The notes: generated by a model from the sequence alone, not told the origin. 64,000 nt of DNA from Certhia americana (GCA_018697195.1 CM031878.1:72347351-72411350), one strand, 5' to 3'. Counted from the first letter of the stretch, positions 28,229-42,000 are shown. Program-made: numbers and translations.

Positions 28229-29959
28229 AGAAGACAGTAACTAACACTCTGTATGGAGTTCAGAGCACTAATGCAGTACAGGATCTGAAAAATATAAAAG
28301 GCTCAAATCCTAAGGCATCAGAAGGAGCACCCAGCTGCCCTGGAGTAACCCTCCCCGAGCCCAGGCTCAGGGTGATGTGCTCTAGAGGGAGCCTCATCTG
28401 TCCTTGCTCTCCCAGATGGAGGTCACCATCCTCCCAAGCTTTCCAGGAAAGAGGGAGTGGCCGCAGAGGCTTGGTTTACTGAGCGTGGACCACCTGAGAA
28501 AGAGAGTGCAGCCAGCACTTGTCCTACCTCTAGGCACTCCACAGGAAGGATTAAGGGATGCTGAATTAGTTTTGAACTCCCACCCTGGCTGGTTGTGAAG
28601 GAATGGAAGGGCAGGCAAGTAAACGTGCATGTTCTGATATGGAAAAATGGCAATAGCATTTCTGCATTTCAGTCTGTAGCAGAGGTTGGTTCAGGTTTCA
28701 GTATTTAGATCTGGACTTTAGGCAGGTCAAGGTTTGTGTCTGCTTGGGGGTAGGGGACTGCTTTCAAAACTCACACCTACACCCCAGCTTTGAGTACTCT
28801 GCAAATTTTATGTGTTTCTGTCTCTGGCAGAGAAAGAAAAGGAGGAAAGAATTATCTCTCTGCAATTGAGAAAAAAGCATGTTAATAATGCCATCACTAT
28901 TTGATGATGGGGTCTGTGTGTGGGGGAAATAATCCTACTCTCTTGAAAGGCAAAGTTGGGAAATAGCTACCTTTTATTTCAAGGAATCAGATTCATAAAA
29001 ACTACAGCCATAAAACACAACAGCAGCCCAAACCCTCCACATAAAACCTCTTGTATTTTATGTCTCCTTTTCTATTTCGGGTCCTCATTTGCCTAATTAC
29101 TTCTCAGAGGCTGGCAGAGATTTTCCCTGCAGCGCTGAGCTCTGCTGACTGCAGAGACCCTACCTGGCACACTCAGTTAGTGCGTCAGCATTCTAGGTGG
29201 AAATGAATGAAAAATCAATCAGGGCAACTGCAGTGGTAGCATATTCAACTCTAACCTACTTTGTGCATGGTTTCAAACATTTCATTGTGTGTTTAGGCAT
29301 CTTTTAAAATGGTAAGTGGATCTGAAGTAAAATTGATCTTCCTAGTCAGCCTAATAAATGTTTTGTCATCTTTACTGCTTAGCTGGAACAAATTTGCCAC
29401 CCTGACTGCTAAGTTAAGCTGCAAGCTTGATTGAAATGCCAAAACCTGCCAGAAGATTGTTTTAATCTTGAAAACCTATCACCAGCAGATTGCATCATGC
29501 AGTGGATATAGATACAGTGATAGAGCTTTGATTGTTTTAATTGCATTTGCAGACCAGATCTAGAGTAGGTCTGGAAAATCAAAAGTACACCAGAACCCCT
29601 TTTGCAACACAGATACTGCTTACGTGTGGTCCTGCAAGGAGTTTGGCTTAGGACTATTTGTCTGTGCACTGTTTTGTGGTTTTGTTGGTTTTGGTTTTTT
29701 TTTTTTATTGTGGCATTTCTGCATAGGCAGAGTTAAATATGGATTGCCAATTTCACTTAGTTAAAGTCCAAAATAGAATGGTCCAATATTCATGCTTAAA
29801 AAATTAGCAGATGTTGTAACTTCTGTCAGCTGAGTGGGTTCAATACATTAAAAAAAAAAAAAAACCTCATAAGATCACTGGTCTAACAAGTCGTGCAGTG
29901 CAACACTGTGAAAGGTTTACAAAAATTCACAATCCTCTTTGTATGTGGTACTCTTACAG
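28229..29959. other. Non-coding DNA upstream of the signal-peptide exon
   Basis: No coding exon supported. It holds a T run at 29693-29706 and an A run at 29850-29864. The last bases before 29960 form a short pyrimidine-biased stretch ending CTCTTACAG, the likely splice acceptor of HAPLN1 exon 2. This implies that at least one non-coding exon lies further upstream. Confidence 0.6.
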
Positions 29960-29985
29960 TGAAGAAGATTATTTTGGCTATAAAG

Positions 29986-30085
29986 ATGAAGAGTTTACTT
30001 TTTCTGGTGCTGATCTCTGTCTGTTGGGCTGAACCTCACCCTGGCAACTCAAGTCTGGAGCATGAAAGAATTGTTCACATTCAAG
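29986..30085 (+). CDS. HAPLN1: HAPLN1 coding exon 1 (gene exon 2): signal peptide and N-terminus
   Basis: This exon encodes residues 1-33 plus the first base of codon 34. The start MKSLLFLVLISVCWA is a secretory signal peptide: Lys2, a hydrophobic core, then Cys-Trp-Ala with predicted cleavage after Ala15. The start is chosen because it matches the known HAPLN1 N-terminus and has A at -3. The frame stays open upstream, but that sequence lies before the acceptor CTCTTACAG (exon start about 29960). An N-S-S glycosylation sequon starts at Asn21. The exon ends at donor TTCAAG|GTAAGG, phase 1. The product is secreted into cartilage and other pericellular matrix, where it stabilises proteoglycan-hyaluronan complexes. 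Matching 118-bp repeats lie about 1.9 kb on either side of this exon (see findings). Confidence 0.96.
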
Positions 30086-30907
30086 GTAAGGAAATAAGTG
30101 AGAAAATACCAATATCTTCATATTGCTGAGGGAAACAGCTTAATGATCATTAATTTACCCTTTTTTTTTTTTTTTTTTTTTTAATGCTGTCACACTGTTT
30201 TTTAAATACTTGTATTACTGGTGACCAAATGTTTTCTTTTCTGGTTCTGTTATATTGTTATTTCTCCTAAGAAAAGTAAAAAAAAAAGAAAGTTGCACTG
30301 TCTAATAGCACTTAGTCACAGCCTTGCAAAGGTTAGTAAGTAAAGTACAGCATGATTTAAGACACAGAGAAAAAGCATGCATCCTAAAGTAATAAACAAC
30401 TGCAGTGTGTTGAAATACTTCAGTTTATTGGAGAATAGATTTGATTTTAAGAGGTCTGCTGTACATAGTTCTCCACAGCACAGAAATTTATCGCTGTGGT
30501 TTATTTAAAAAGGCTCAGCACATCAGAGATCATAAATGGGCAATGTAAACCAGAAAAAAAGGAAAAAAAAATTTAAAAAAGGAAAAAAGTAACTTACCCA
30601 GAAGGAAATGTGCCTTCCCTCATACCTTTAATTCACACTAAATATTATCCTGGCCTTCTGCATAATCCTGTTTGGTTCATGTGTGAGTCCCAGAGATTAT
30701 AGCTGTGGCAGGGTTTGAGCCTGCAGCACAATGCAGCTGTTTTTTCAGACCCAGCTTCAGTCGTTGAGGGTTATCCTGCATAAGAAGAACCAGGGGGTTT
30801 ATGCAGTAAGGACAGGCAGAATGAGCAGGGATTTTCCTGCTTCCACTCCTACCTTCGTTGAGGCCGGCTAAAATTAATTTGGCAAAATTAAGAAATGCAG
30901 AATTACT

Positions 30908-30945
30908 GTCTCTTCTCTCTCTCACTCTCTCTTTCTCTCTCTCTG
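30908..30945. repeat. TC-rich microsatellite
   Basis: Interrupted CT/TC dinucleotide array with a few A and TTT interruptions. Confidence 0.8.
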
Positions 30946-31939
30946 TTTTTAAGTTTGATTTCTTTCTCTCAACAGCCAAAAAAATTGTGCTATTTAAGTG
31001 CTTGTGTAAACACGAATTACCAAGCTAGAGCAGGGTACCAGGAAAGGCTGAACATTCAGGAGTTCACAGAAGTTAAAGGCACCCTGCACCTCTTAAAACA
31101 GGGATTGTCAAGGTCGGGCAAGGAGTAACAGATAGCTGCTCTCCCTCTCAGGAGAATCACAGGATGAAGGTCAAATGAGTGTGTTATGTCAAAATCAAGA
31201 CCAACCACTGCTCTGAGATGAGGAGCACTTGATCCCCAGGGCAAATTTCAAATCGGACACCAATGTCTAATAAACATTTATTTTGCCTTTCTTCATCTAA
31301 TGCAGCTCTTTATCTTTTAGCTTTACCTTTCTGGAAAATTAAATTAGTGTAATAGTCAGCATTTCAGGGTAATTCACTAGTCATACCTGTCAATTGTTAC
31401 TCACTCACATAGTTCAAAGCCAGCAGAAGTTTCCAGGTGAGCCCTTCTCCCTCCCCATAAAAACTCACCTGTGCCTCAAGAGTTTATTCCTTGAAGGAGA
31501 GCTGGATAAAGATTTAAGTTTGAGCTCTACCACAACCCCTGTCCACCAGCTGGTTCAGACTCTGAAATGCACAGGCAGACCACAAATCAAAGAGACTGAA
31601 ACTGCTTGGGAGGTGGCATTTGTGCTTCAGATTTTTGCCATTCCTCTCTGCATTGTGGAATCCCATAGAGAGGGCTGGGGTTCCCTCTCTGCCCAATGCT
31701 GCATCAAAAGATTAAAAAAAAATATTTGCACATGGAGATGGGATGGAGGTCAGGGAACGCTGTAGAAGACATTCAGGTGGGTTTTCTGCCACATTAACAA
31801 ACCCAGCATCCCTCTCCACAGCTGAAATCCAGGAGATGTGTAGCTAAACTCTGACAGGGTTGCATGTCTGGGAATGCCTTGGAATTGCAAAAGGTGTGTG
31901 AATGTTGAGTATTTAAGTATTTATACAGAGGTGAAAGGG

Positions 31940-32057
31940 ATTTTTTTGAGGCAGAGAATGAAACTGTGTTATTCTCCCCATTCTTTCCATCATGTAATCT
32001 CTTGAAGGCTGAGTTTATTTTGTTAAAAAGCTGGTTTTCAGGTCTCCTTACTGCAAC
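31940..32057 (-). repeat. 118-bp LTR-derived repeat, second copy
   Basis: It matches 28111-28228 in the same orientation with about five substitutions over some 110 aligned bases (shared core CATCATGTAATCTCTTG). Similarity stops abruptly on both sides. The minus strand would begin TGCAGTAAGGAGACC, as in the longer element at 27.8-28.2 kb, so this is probably a truncated LTR end from the same family. Confidence 0.8.
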
Positions 32058-35000
32058 AGATTTCTGCCCCCTGACTTTTCTGATTACTAATTCTCCAAGT
32101 TCATTTTATAGCCTTATTCTTCTCCTGGGGCTGTTCTTTGGCTCCAAATAATATATTTTCTTCTTAGAAGTTCACTTAAAAACATCAATAAGACAACACC
32201 ATATCCCCACAGCTATAATTTGAGCATACCTTTTCAAACTCTTCTCTAAGTGCATCGCCTCCTGATTACTGTCCTAATTGGATATTGTAACCTGATAATA
32301 CCAGGAATTCATCTTTACACAGGTTCTTATCTGTATTCTTACTCCTTGAGTGCACCCAGACAGGACTTTATTCCGGATAAAATCCTCATTTGGCCTTAGT
32401 ATTTCTGTTTTCCAGTTAATAATGCTTTCCTCTTCAGAATCTGGATCAGATTTGCTGCTCCCAGCTGTGCTGCAGTGCTGATAATAGTCTGTGGTGATAG
32501 ACAGTGTCCATCACTTGGAATTAACAACTACAAGCTTTATATCAATAATTCTTCATACTAGACCTCAAAAAGCTGGGTTCTGCATTCTGCATTAAATGTT
32601 ATCCTGCTTTTTCCACCCTTCTTTCTTCAAATATTTTAAATACACATTCTCTTCCCTTCTCTCTCTCCTTAGGTGTTGCTTAATAAGCCATGTGAAAGTT
32701 TTATTTATCCAAGAGTCACAATTACTTTATAAGGTAAAAATTAGTGGAAATATTAGAGAAATGGTACTGCAGGGAGTTCACTGCTCTTTTTCATATATTT
32801 TTTTCCATATCACTCAATTCCCTAAGCTCCAAGCAAATGCTACATCACATTCCTCAGCCTTATACATGTGTTTTTATTGTGTACCTGATATCGGATTACT
32901 CTGACTTTCTTTGGCAAATATCAGCTTCATCTTATCTCTCTTTCTAGTACTGACTCCCTTCCTGTTGTTCAACAACTTTCCTTCAAAATTTGTTCTAAAG
33001 TCCTTTTTTCTGCTGAGCAATCAGACTAATTGGCTGGTTAATGGTTGAATTATTTTCTATACATGTATTTGTTATTTTGTTGCTGTTGAGAAACTCCTGG
33101 TACAGTCCTAAAGTGACAGGTGAGATCACACCTTCACCATCAGGTTTGCCACACCCAGTGCCAGTAGGTCTGGGTACCCCAATTTTCTGCCCCTCCACCA
33201 GTGTAAAATATCCTGACTCCTCTCTCAAACTCAATATTTGTCAACCAGAACAGTGATTCATAAATTAATAATAATAAATATAGCAAATAATGTATTGCTC
33301 TACAATAATGCTTTGCTTTCATGGGCACAGAGCTCTGCCTTTCTGGAAACACTTTCTGGTCCACTCTCTGGAAAAGAGAGTTTTCTTTATTTTTGCTAAA
33401 CACTTTCACGTATCTAACACTGCTGTAGACACAGTTCTATGTCTATGTTCTCTTTTAATTTTTTTTTCTAGAAATGATTTTATGGTTTCACCAACAGCTC
33501 TGTTCTCACTGACAGTGTCAGTCCTAGCTCCTGGTTCTCTCCTTGTTGATTAATACAGGTAGTTTGAACTTGAGCAAAATTTCTCATCTGCAAGACAGTT
33601 TTACCTCCCTACTTTTAACAGTGTTTTCAGCTTATTTCCTGTGTCCCAATTGTTTATATATATATATCTTTTTTCTCCTCTAGTTTTATTCTAATATCAA
33701 TGCACAAAACTTATGAAATATGTAAAGCTGCATTTTATGTCTTCTGTGGCTTTATTTTCTTTGCTGAAGCCTGTGGTGGCATTCATGGTTTTGGTCAGGC
33801 TGCTCTGTTATCCCAAGCTGCTTGATCCTATCCCCTTCCTCTGGTAGTTCCAGTCTCACTTCTGGGGATAAAAAATTACAAAGGGACAACTGTATTTAAA
33901 CAAGATGTGTTGTCTCCCTTGCCCCACACCTCAGAAAAAAAATTTCACTCCTCAGAGAAAGCCACAGTCACAAATGAAATAATCTAGTGCGTGTGAAAAT
34001 GGCACTGAAGTGTCCCCTCACCATAAAACAACGTTGCTCCCAGCATATTAGTGGAATTAGAGGCTCAGATGTTTTTCCTGAATGTCTGCAAAGTCTCTCT
34101 GAACCATGAGAGAGAATTACTCCTTTCAGTGCTCACTTTATCCATCTCTCTGCTCTGCTCATGGTGCTGCTCCCTGACCAATTGTCTAAAAAAAGACAGA
34201 GCACCCCTCAGAGAAAGGGGCACTCCCCTGGGTGTAGCTGCCCTGAAAAATAAGCAGAGTTGACTAAGCCACCACAGTAATTCCTGAGTTAATTACCTGA
34301 GGGGCTTTTAACACAATTCTATGCTGCAGAAACACAACAAAAAGCAGTGATAGGAACACAAAGTTTGTTTCTTGGAGGACCAAATTTAACATTTTAGCTT
34401 TCCTCTGAATACAAGAAATTCATATTTTGCAGCATTTCACTATGTTTGAGGTGCAAGTATGCACCCCTTTGCCTATCAAGATCTCTGCACCGATTTATTT
34501 ATGCATAACAAAAAAAATATCGTAACAAGGAAGGAGCAGAAAACTTTTTAATGTTGCCCAATTGAAACAAACAAACAAACAAAAAATAAACATAGGCACA
34601 CACAAATAAGATAAATCAATTAACCAATAGCAAAAGCAGAGGAAATCTTTGACCAATTTATTCTCCAGTATAATGAGTTCTATTTACAGTCTACTTCTTT
34701 TCTTTCAAATCAAGTCAGCACCAACAGAGAGCAAGAATCTGAACAGTTTCTGGACCAGCCAAAAATATGATAAGAGATTAAATGCACTACTCATCTGACC
34801 TCTTACACTACTTACCTCTTATATGCTCAAGATAATCTTGATTATCTTCATGGGTTTCCACTTTACTTTTGACTTTTTTCCTTCTCCCCACCTTTCTGCG
34901 GTTTTTTTTTAACATTTTCCATGACACTGACATTTCTTTCTATTTCCATGCCTTTGTGTTTTTTGCTCTGTGTAGTCTGGGGGTGCTTTTTTCCTTGCCT

Positions 35001-36785
35001 TTTTGTTTTGCCATTCAAGACAACTTTGCTGATGCCACGACAGCATTTTGCTGCCTCTTGTTGCAATTGATCTGTTTCTTTGATTTCCACACACAACCTG
35101 CCTTCTTCTTCAGATCATGACCTGTTGCAACAGCAGGGGATTGTAAAGTCATCAGAGAGCAGAAATTCCACCTCCTGTTGGAGTGTGCCCTCATTGAAGG
35201 CATCCTGGACTGTTGTGGAGCAGACCTTGAGTCATAAGCGCCAGGATATTTGGGTTATTTAAAAAAAAAAAAAGAAAAAAAGTATTATTGCAGCAACACA
35301 AGAATTCACATAGAACATAAATTTAAGTCATTAATTTACCTTTGCTGGTTACACCAGTGGAACTCCGTATTTATAAATAGCATTTAGGGGTGATTAAGGG
35401 ACTGAAGGGCTCCTTGCTGTTTCTGTGTAATATTTTTGGTTTTGTCAAACAGTCCTCATGCCACCCATGAAGATTTACTTCTGTGAGGAAGGAGTGCAGA
35501 GACATTGCCTTGATTTCTGTTCTGTTCTGCTCTACTCTGTGACACCTGATCTCCATGAAATTTATCTACACCCAAGCAAAACACACTTAGAAGTTATTTA
35601 AGGCAATAATTTAGAAGAGATGAAGTTTGTTATTCCCCTGATGGTTTTATGTGCTCTTAGGTCTCCTAGAAACCTAAACCTGAGTTAATATGTCCTCTTT
35701 AACACTTCGCCCCCCAAATGTGTTACTCAAGTTGAGGAGATGGAATCAGCTGAAAAATGTTTTATCTCAGCTTTGTAATGTCTTTGTTACAAAGACAGAT
35801 TTCTTCTCTGCCATATATAAACCAGGTATTTTTAGCTGTGCTATTATTTGGAGACTGAAGCTTCTAACTAAGATTTATCTATCATTTCTCTTACTAATTT
35901 TATATCAAAATTTGAGAGGAATGTGTGGTGGGTGTTCTATGCTGTCTGCTCAGAGGCAGGAAAACAGGAGTTGGATCCTTGCCTTTTCTTTCTCATGACA
36001 CAGCAAAACTGAGTTAGTGCTTGAGCCAAAGAAGAACATCTTTTACCAGTCTTACAGACAACATATAAATGATTTTGGATTTTATTTTTTCCAAAAGCAG
36101 AAGTGAAAAGGTAATTAGTTAAATACATAGAGAAAAAAATGTGCACTATGGACAAAAAATATGTCTCCCTCATGTTTTCTCTCAACATTCTTTGAGTGAT
36201 ACACCCATATATTTGTACTTTAATAATGTAATTCTCTACATATTACACCAAATAGGAAGTACTGTTGTCACAGAGATTATTTATGAATTTTAAGGAAACA
36301 TTTTAGACAACAGAAAAAATTTGAAGATAACAACATCTGCCACCAATGTGGGAAGAATGAGGATATTTTAGCATGAGCTCAAGTCCCTGGTAACACCACA
36401 GGCAAGCCAGAAACAACTCCGTGTTTAATTAAAGTAGAATGGCACAGAATATTATTAAGCTAGGGTCTTGCTAACATTTAAGGAATATGCAAATTTATCT
36501 GACAAAACACTTCTGTGATGTCGTCCCTGGCTTATGATTTTGTTTTTTTCTGTCTGTAAAAAATGCACATCTTTTCCTTCACTGTTACTTTGCAAGGCAC
36601 TCCCTGAAAATGCTGGAATAATCAATTTTTGTGGCCAGCTCAGCATAAGATTGTGGATACTTCTGGTGGATAAAGCAGATAAAGCTGTTTGCCAAGGGTT
36701 GTGGAGTGACTCATGCTCTCTGCCCCACACTGTGTTCTTGGCCTTCCAAACCTGGCTTGCCATCATTCTGCTGTGCAGGATGCAG

Positions 36786-37196
36786 TTAAGGGGGAAAAAC
36801 CAAAAAAGAGGAAACCAAAAAAAAAAAACAAAAAAACAAAACAAAAAAANNNNNNNNNNNNNNNNNNNNNNNNNNNNNNNNNNNNNNNNNNNNNNNNNNN
36901 NNNNNNNNNNNNNNNNNNNNNNNNNNNNNNNNNNNNNNNNNNNNNNNNNAAAAAAAAAAAAACAAAAAACCCACAACAAAAGCATAATTAAAACACATAC
37001 ACACACACAAAAAAAAACCAAAAAACCAAAAAAAGCCAAACCTCTACACACACCAGAAATACCCACAAAAAAACCACAAAAAACCAACCAAACAAAAAAC
37101 AAAAAAAATAGGACAAAAAAAAAAACCAACCCACAATAAACCCTACAAACACTACCCAATCCAACAAACAGCCCACAACTAAAATGAAAAACAAAC
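36786..37196. repeat. A/C-rich low-complexity tract interrupted by assembly gap
   Basis: Mostly A and C on the + strand on both sides of the gap, including an ACACACACAC stretch near 36999-37008 and many CAAAAAACC-type units. It generates a spurious 305-codon antisense frame through the Ns. It is the longest tract of this kind in the window. Confidence 0.85.
36850..36949. other. Assembly gap, 100 N
   Basis: Exactly 100 N, flanked by A/C-only sequence on both sides. The true length is unknown. Confidence 0.99.
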
Positions 37197-37401
37197 TTTA
37201 AAACATGTCCAGCAGTAAAATTTGGAGCTAAACCAATAAGGCAGCAGGTGAGATTGGAGTGAGAGCTCAAACAGGGCAAGTCCACCTCACTGTCCTTGAA
37301 AAGGACATCACACTCACCAGCACCAAGGCTAGAAATGGACAAAGCAACGACCACCACAGCAGGAGTGCTCATTGTGCAGCTTTCAGGCTGGGGAGGCAGA
37401 A

Positions 37402-37426
37402 AGGAGGAGGAGGAGGAGGAGGAGAG
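37402..37426. repeat. AGG trinucleotide microsatellite
   Basis: About eight GGA/AGG units in tandem on the + strand. Confidence 0.85.
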
Positions 37427-38977
37427 AACAGGTGCCCAGCCTGTGCCTTATCACTTAAGGTAGCAAAATATCCTTTCCTTTGCAGTTCATACCAGATTTA
37501 GCACAACTGAGATACAGCAATGCCAGACCAAAAATCAACTTTTTAAGTGAGTTTTCAGGGTTTGGGTTTGTTTGTTTTTTTGTTGGTTTTTTGTTGGGGT
37601 TTTTTTTTGGTTTGTTTTTTTTTTTTTTTGTCAGGCAGCCTTTCCCTACAGCCTGGGGGAACCATCTCCCAGAGTCATGTGCTGTCTTGCACAGCTGGAC
37701 ATCATCTGCATCCTGGACAAATTCTGTTTCAGCCAGCTTGGCTGCTCCTGCTCAGTGTTGCCTTTGTCATCCATCTGACTGTACCAAGAGGATTAACAAA
37801 AGGCCACAATCTGTCAGAATCAATAGCAGGGAAGCAGGAGTGGAGAAAATGCTGAAAATTAGTCACCAGTGGGGCCTGGTTCTGTGCTAACAGCTTGGCT
37901 GCTGCCTGTCTGGCCATGCAAAATGTGCCTGGAAGGGTGAAAAGCCCCACCTGGGAAATCTTTCTCATCCCAATTCTGCCCTTGGAGCTGAGACCAGAGC
38001 CAGTCACCAGGGTGTTGCCACCTCTGTCCCCAACAGAAGGAGCAGCTGGAAGCTGCCCTGCATTGCTCGTCCACCATCTGAGGCTCACATGTGACCTGCC
38101 TTGTCCCCAGCAAACTGCCCTGTTTGTAAGGACAACTCCTTAATGAGAGTCAAATCCTCTTTAATCCAGGGGTTTTGGGGTTTGCAGTTGTTTGGCTGTT
38201 TACCTCACAAATTGTCTGAGGGTATTTCTGAAGAAAGCAGTTATGGGGAAGAAGTGTTATCCTCCTCAGGTGGCACCCTGGGCTCCATGACCACACCTGG
38301 GTGTCCCACCTTTTTCCTTCTTGCAATCACCTTTTTGATATTCCTGCCATTAAGAGACCAAAATATTTTTATTTGGAAGGATTAGCCTTGTCAGAATGCC
38401 CATGAGGGGAGCAGCCAAGGAGCTAACATCCTTCAGATCAGTGTTTCCTCCACCTCCCATCACTGCTTCACAAAATATCAGTCCTTGTTTCACTAAGATA
38501 ACCCAGGATGCAGAATGCATTGCTCATTTGAGCTGACTTTCACAGCAGTAAATCCAGAGACAATTACATATTTTAAAGGAAAGGATTCTGGTTTGCTCTG
38601 TCTTTGGTTTCTTGGGGGTTTGTTTTGTTTTGTTTTGTTTTTAATTCATCAGTTCCAGGAAAAGCAAGACCATTCATTTTTCTGTGCTCACAAAAATGTG
38701 CAGTTTAGGTAGATTTGGCCCTGGCTCCCACTGGCTACTGTATAATAAAGACCTCCAGGACTCTTGCCAAACCCCTGTCATATCATTTTTAATTCTGAGT
38801 CCCTGCTGCCTTCATGTCTTCTAGCCCAAACTGTGCCTCAGTTCCCAGTCTGACATCTGCTTTTCCTCGAAAGCCAGAGATCCTTCCTCCACTCCCAGAT
38901 CCAGGAGAAGCAGCAGCATCAATGTGATTTTCTGCCTCAGTGTCTTTCCAGTGAGAAGGGCACACCATCCCATTTTC

Positions 38978-39008
<31 letters not shown>

Positions 39009-42000
39009 GCACTGGCTTTTATAAATCTTTTGGGTGGAGGCACATTTCAAAAGTCACATTTCCAGGGACAAAGGAGATATTCCAGGATGAGGAAAGCCAT
39101 GTTTTCCTTTCCTTTCCCAACTTACCATCCCCTATGCTCCTTACAACTACTGATACTCAGGTAATGGCTGCCTCAGAGGGACAGAGGAGGTGGGAGGCAG
39201 CCAGCAATTTGAGGAGGAACATCCCCAAATTAGGATGCTGATGCTGGAGTCAGAGGTGACAGTGCTCTGGGCAAGCCTCCAGGCCTTGCTGGCACAGGCA
39301 CAGTTGTTAGAAAGAGTGAGCATTAAAAGCCTGAGTCAGAATCTCCCTCCTGCCCCAGTCCTTTATGCTAATATTTATTAACTCGACTATTTCAGTATTA
39401 AAAACCCAACATAGCTGAGCTCTGAATCAGATTTCTTGGTAATTACCACCCCAAAGCATAACATTTCTCCTCCCAAGGTGGACAGAGGACTGTGTAACGT
39501 CTTTGTCCCTGAAGGAAACAGGAAAATTTGCAGACAAGCTGTGCTGGCTGTCTTCACTTTCCTCCTGCTCCTCCTCCTCCTCCTGTGGAAACTGCTGGTA
39601 ATGCTTTCCATGGTGCCTTGCCTCAGATCACCTCTCTCCTTGGATGCTCTCCTCAGCAAAGGGAAAGATGGATTATTGGAGCATCCCTGAGCCTCTGGAA
39701 AGGAGGGCAGTGAAAAAGAACATCATTTAAAGGGGGCTGTAGGTGACCTGCTCTGCCGCTTTGGTTTTTCACCAGGCAGGAAGGTCCCTCACCCTGACAG
39801 CACTCAAATTTTCTCTTTCTTGGGGAATCTGGAGCCCTGACCCTTACAGGGAGCAGCAATGCTCTGGACACAGCACCTCCCGACAAAGAACTGTACCTTT
39901 GGGATACTTGTTTTCCTCAAGCAGATGCACATTTGCACTCAGCAAGCTTGTCTTTGCAATTTCCACCCTCAGGCGTGTTGGCATAAGAAATAAAATGCTA
40001 CATTCCCTGGGGTGCAGCTTAGTGCAGTACAGGACAGAGAGGGAAATCCAGCAGAGGCTGCAGCTTAGGCCGATATTTCATTTAACCACAGGCCTGTCAC
40101 TCAGGACTCAGAGGCCTGGGACTGTCTAAAGATATTTACGAGCCAAAAGTCTCCCTGCCTACCCCTCATGCTGTGGAGACACCACAGATTCCTGCAGTGC
40201 TGTGGACAGAGAGCTGGAGGGGTGGGATAGACACTCCATGGAGAGCTCATCACCTGCACCCTGTCAGCCCACATCCACCCCAGTCCTTCCCTCCTCCAAA
40301 CACCCACATCTCCCTGCCTGATGTTTTCATCAGTTTTGTCTGAACCAACCCAAGTTCACCCCCAGCTGCTAGCCTCCACGGCAGCCCCTGTTTTTTGGGA
40401 GCTTACCCACAGCCTCTGCTGGATTTAGGGACAGCCAGGCCAAGCCTCAGAGTGGGGGGATCATATTCTAGGTGTCCTGGGTTGATGCTGAATTGTATCC
40501 CCATTCATCTGTTTAGCTCAGAAATAAGTCTTGCACCTTTGAAATTAGATATAAGATTGAAAGAGAAGCGGTGAAGTGTCTGAAATAGTTGTTTTCAAAA
40601 CATAAAATAAAAATTTTCAGAGGGTTTTTTTTTTTCCACACAGCCTATGTTGTCTGCAGTGCAGATGGTGGGACAGAGCTCTCTCTTACTTTTTGTTAAT
40701 TTTTAGCTAGCTGAAGCAAAGGAGGTCTCCAGGCTGTAGGGCTTTTTTCCCCCCTTCCTTTTCTTTAAAACTATTTGTTTTTCTGGATTAAAAACCCAGC
40801 AGAGCCCCAGGAGCTCAGACCTGTGGCCCACCAGGCCTGGCCTGGGTCTGGCATTTCCCAGCACTGAGGGACTGACAACAACTAAGTGAACAAACTGCAA
40901 CCTTCAGGAGAGACTTTTTAAATTCATCATCTCTTCAGAGCAGCAAGAACTTTTATTGTTTAATATTGTTCATTTATTGTGCTAGAAAGCACTTTGCTTA
41001 TTAAAGAAACAAAATTTTTTCCACTTTCCTCCAAAAAATTTCTTTTTTCCTGAACCAGCTAAGAAAAAAACCAGTTAAATTCACTCTCTAGAAAAGCCCC
41101 ACTTAAAAATTTCTCCCCAAATTTAGCCTAAGCCAAAACACTAGGGCAGCCACATTTGACTTGCTGTACATGCACAGGGCGTTGCACAGCTTTTCTTCAC
41201 AGACTGTGAATGCAGAGTGAGGTTGGTGGTGTTTTCCCAGTGACCTGGTGAATTTTTTTGGGGGGGTTTTGGTCACTATTTCAGTGGTCAAGGACAGCAA
41301 ACCCAACAGGAGCGCTGAGCTTGCTCAATCAGGTTTGCAAACTTTGCATAAGGAGGTACTGAAAGGAGGGAAAAATCTCACTTTTGAGTACGTCTGCTGA
41401 CTAGCACATGAAATCTGCATTTTCCAGGGTTTTCCCAAGGCAGCACAGCCTGTAAAAGCCCCAGAGACTCAAGGCTGGAAGCGAGCACCTGCCCCAGCCA
41501 ACTGTCCTAAGCAAAATTATTTCACAGGGCAACATCTGCTGTGGTGACCTGCTGGAGGGGAGGAAAGCAAGAAACCTGGGGTGGGGAGGAGAGGAGGCAG
41601 ACAGCCACATGCAGGTGTGCATGAAAAGTGAAAATATAAACGACAAAATAGTGACTAGTTTTAAGGAGATCAGAAAAAAAGATGGGGAAAAACCACACTG
41701 GGATGATGAAGAGAGTGGGCAGCAGAGGATCAGATTTTACATTTGAAAATCAACTGGATGTCCTTACTCTGGTTAGAAGAGGAACTTAGAAGTTAGAATA
41801 AAATGCAGATTTTATTTACAAATTATTTATTTATTTATATTTTATTTACAAGATATTTATTTACAAATACCTAAAATGTCTCTTTTAGAATTTTGCTGGC
41901 ACCTTTCATGTCAGTATGAATAATGCTGTGTGATATATTAATCAAATTATTATCATTTTAATTTTTCTATTTATTATATATTTATTAATATATTATACTT

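Noticed and set aside
36455..37372. 305-codon antisense frame
   Set aside because: It runs through 100 N and A/C low-complexity sequence. The Phe/Val/Cys-rich middle is a compositional artefact and the outer parts match no known domain.
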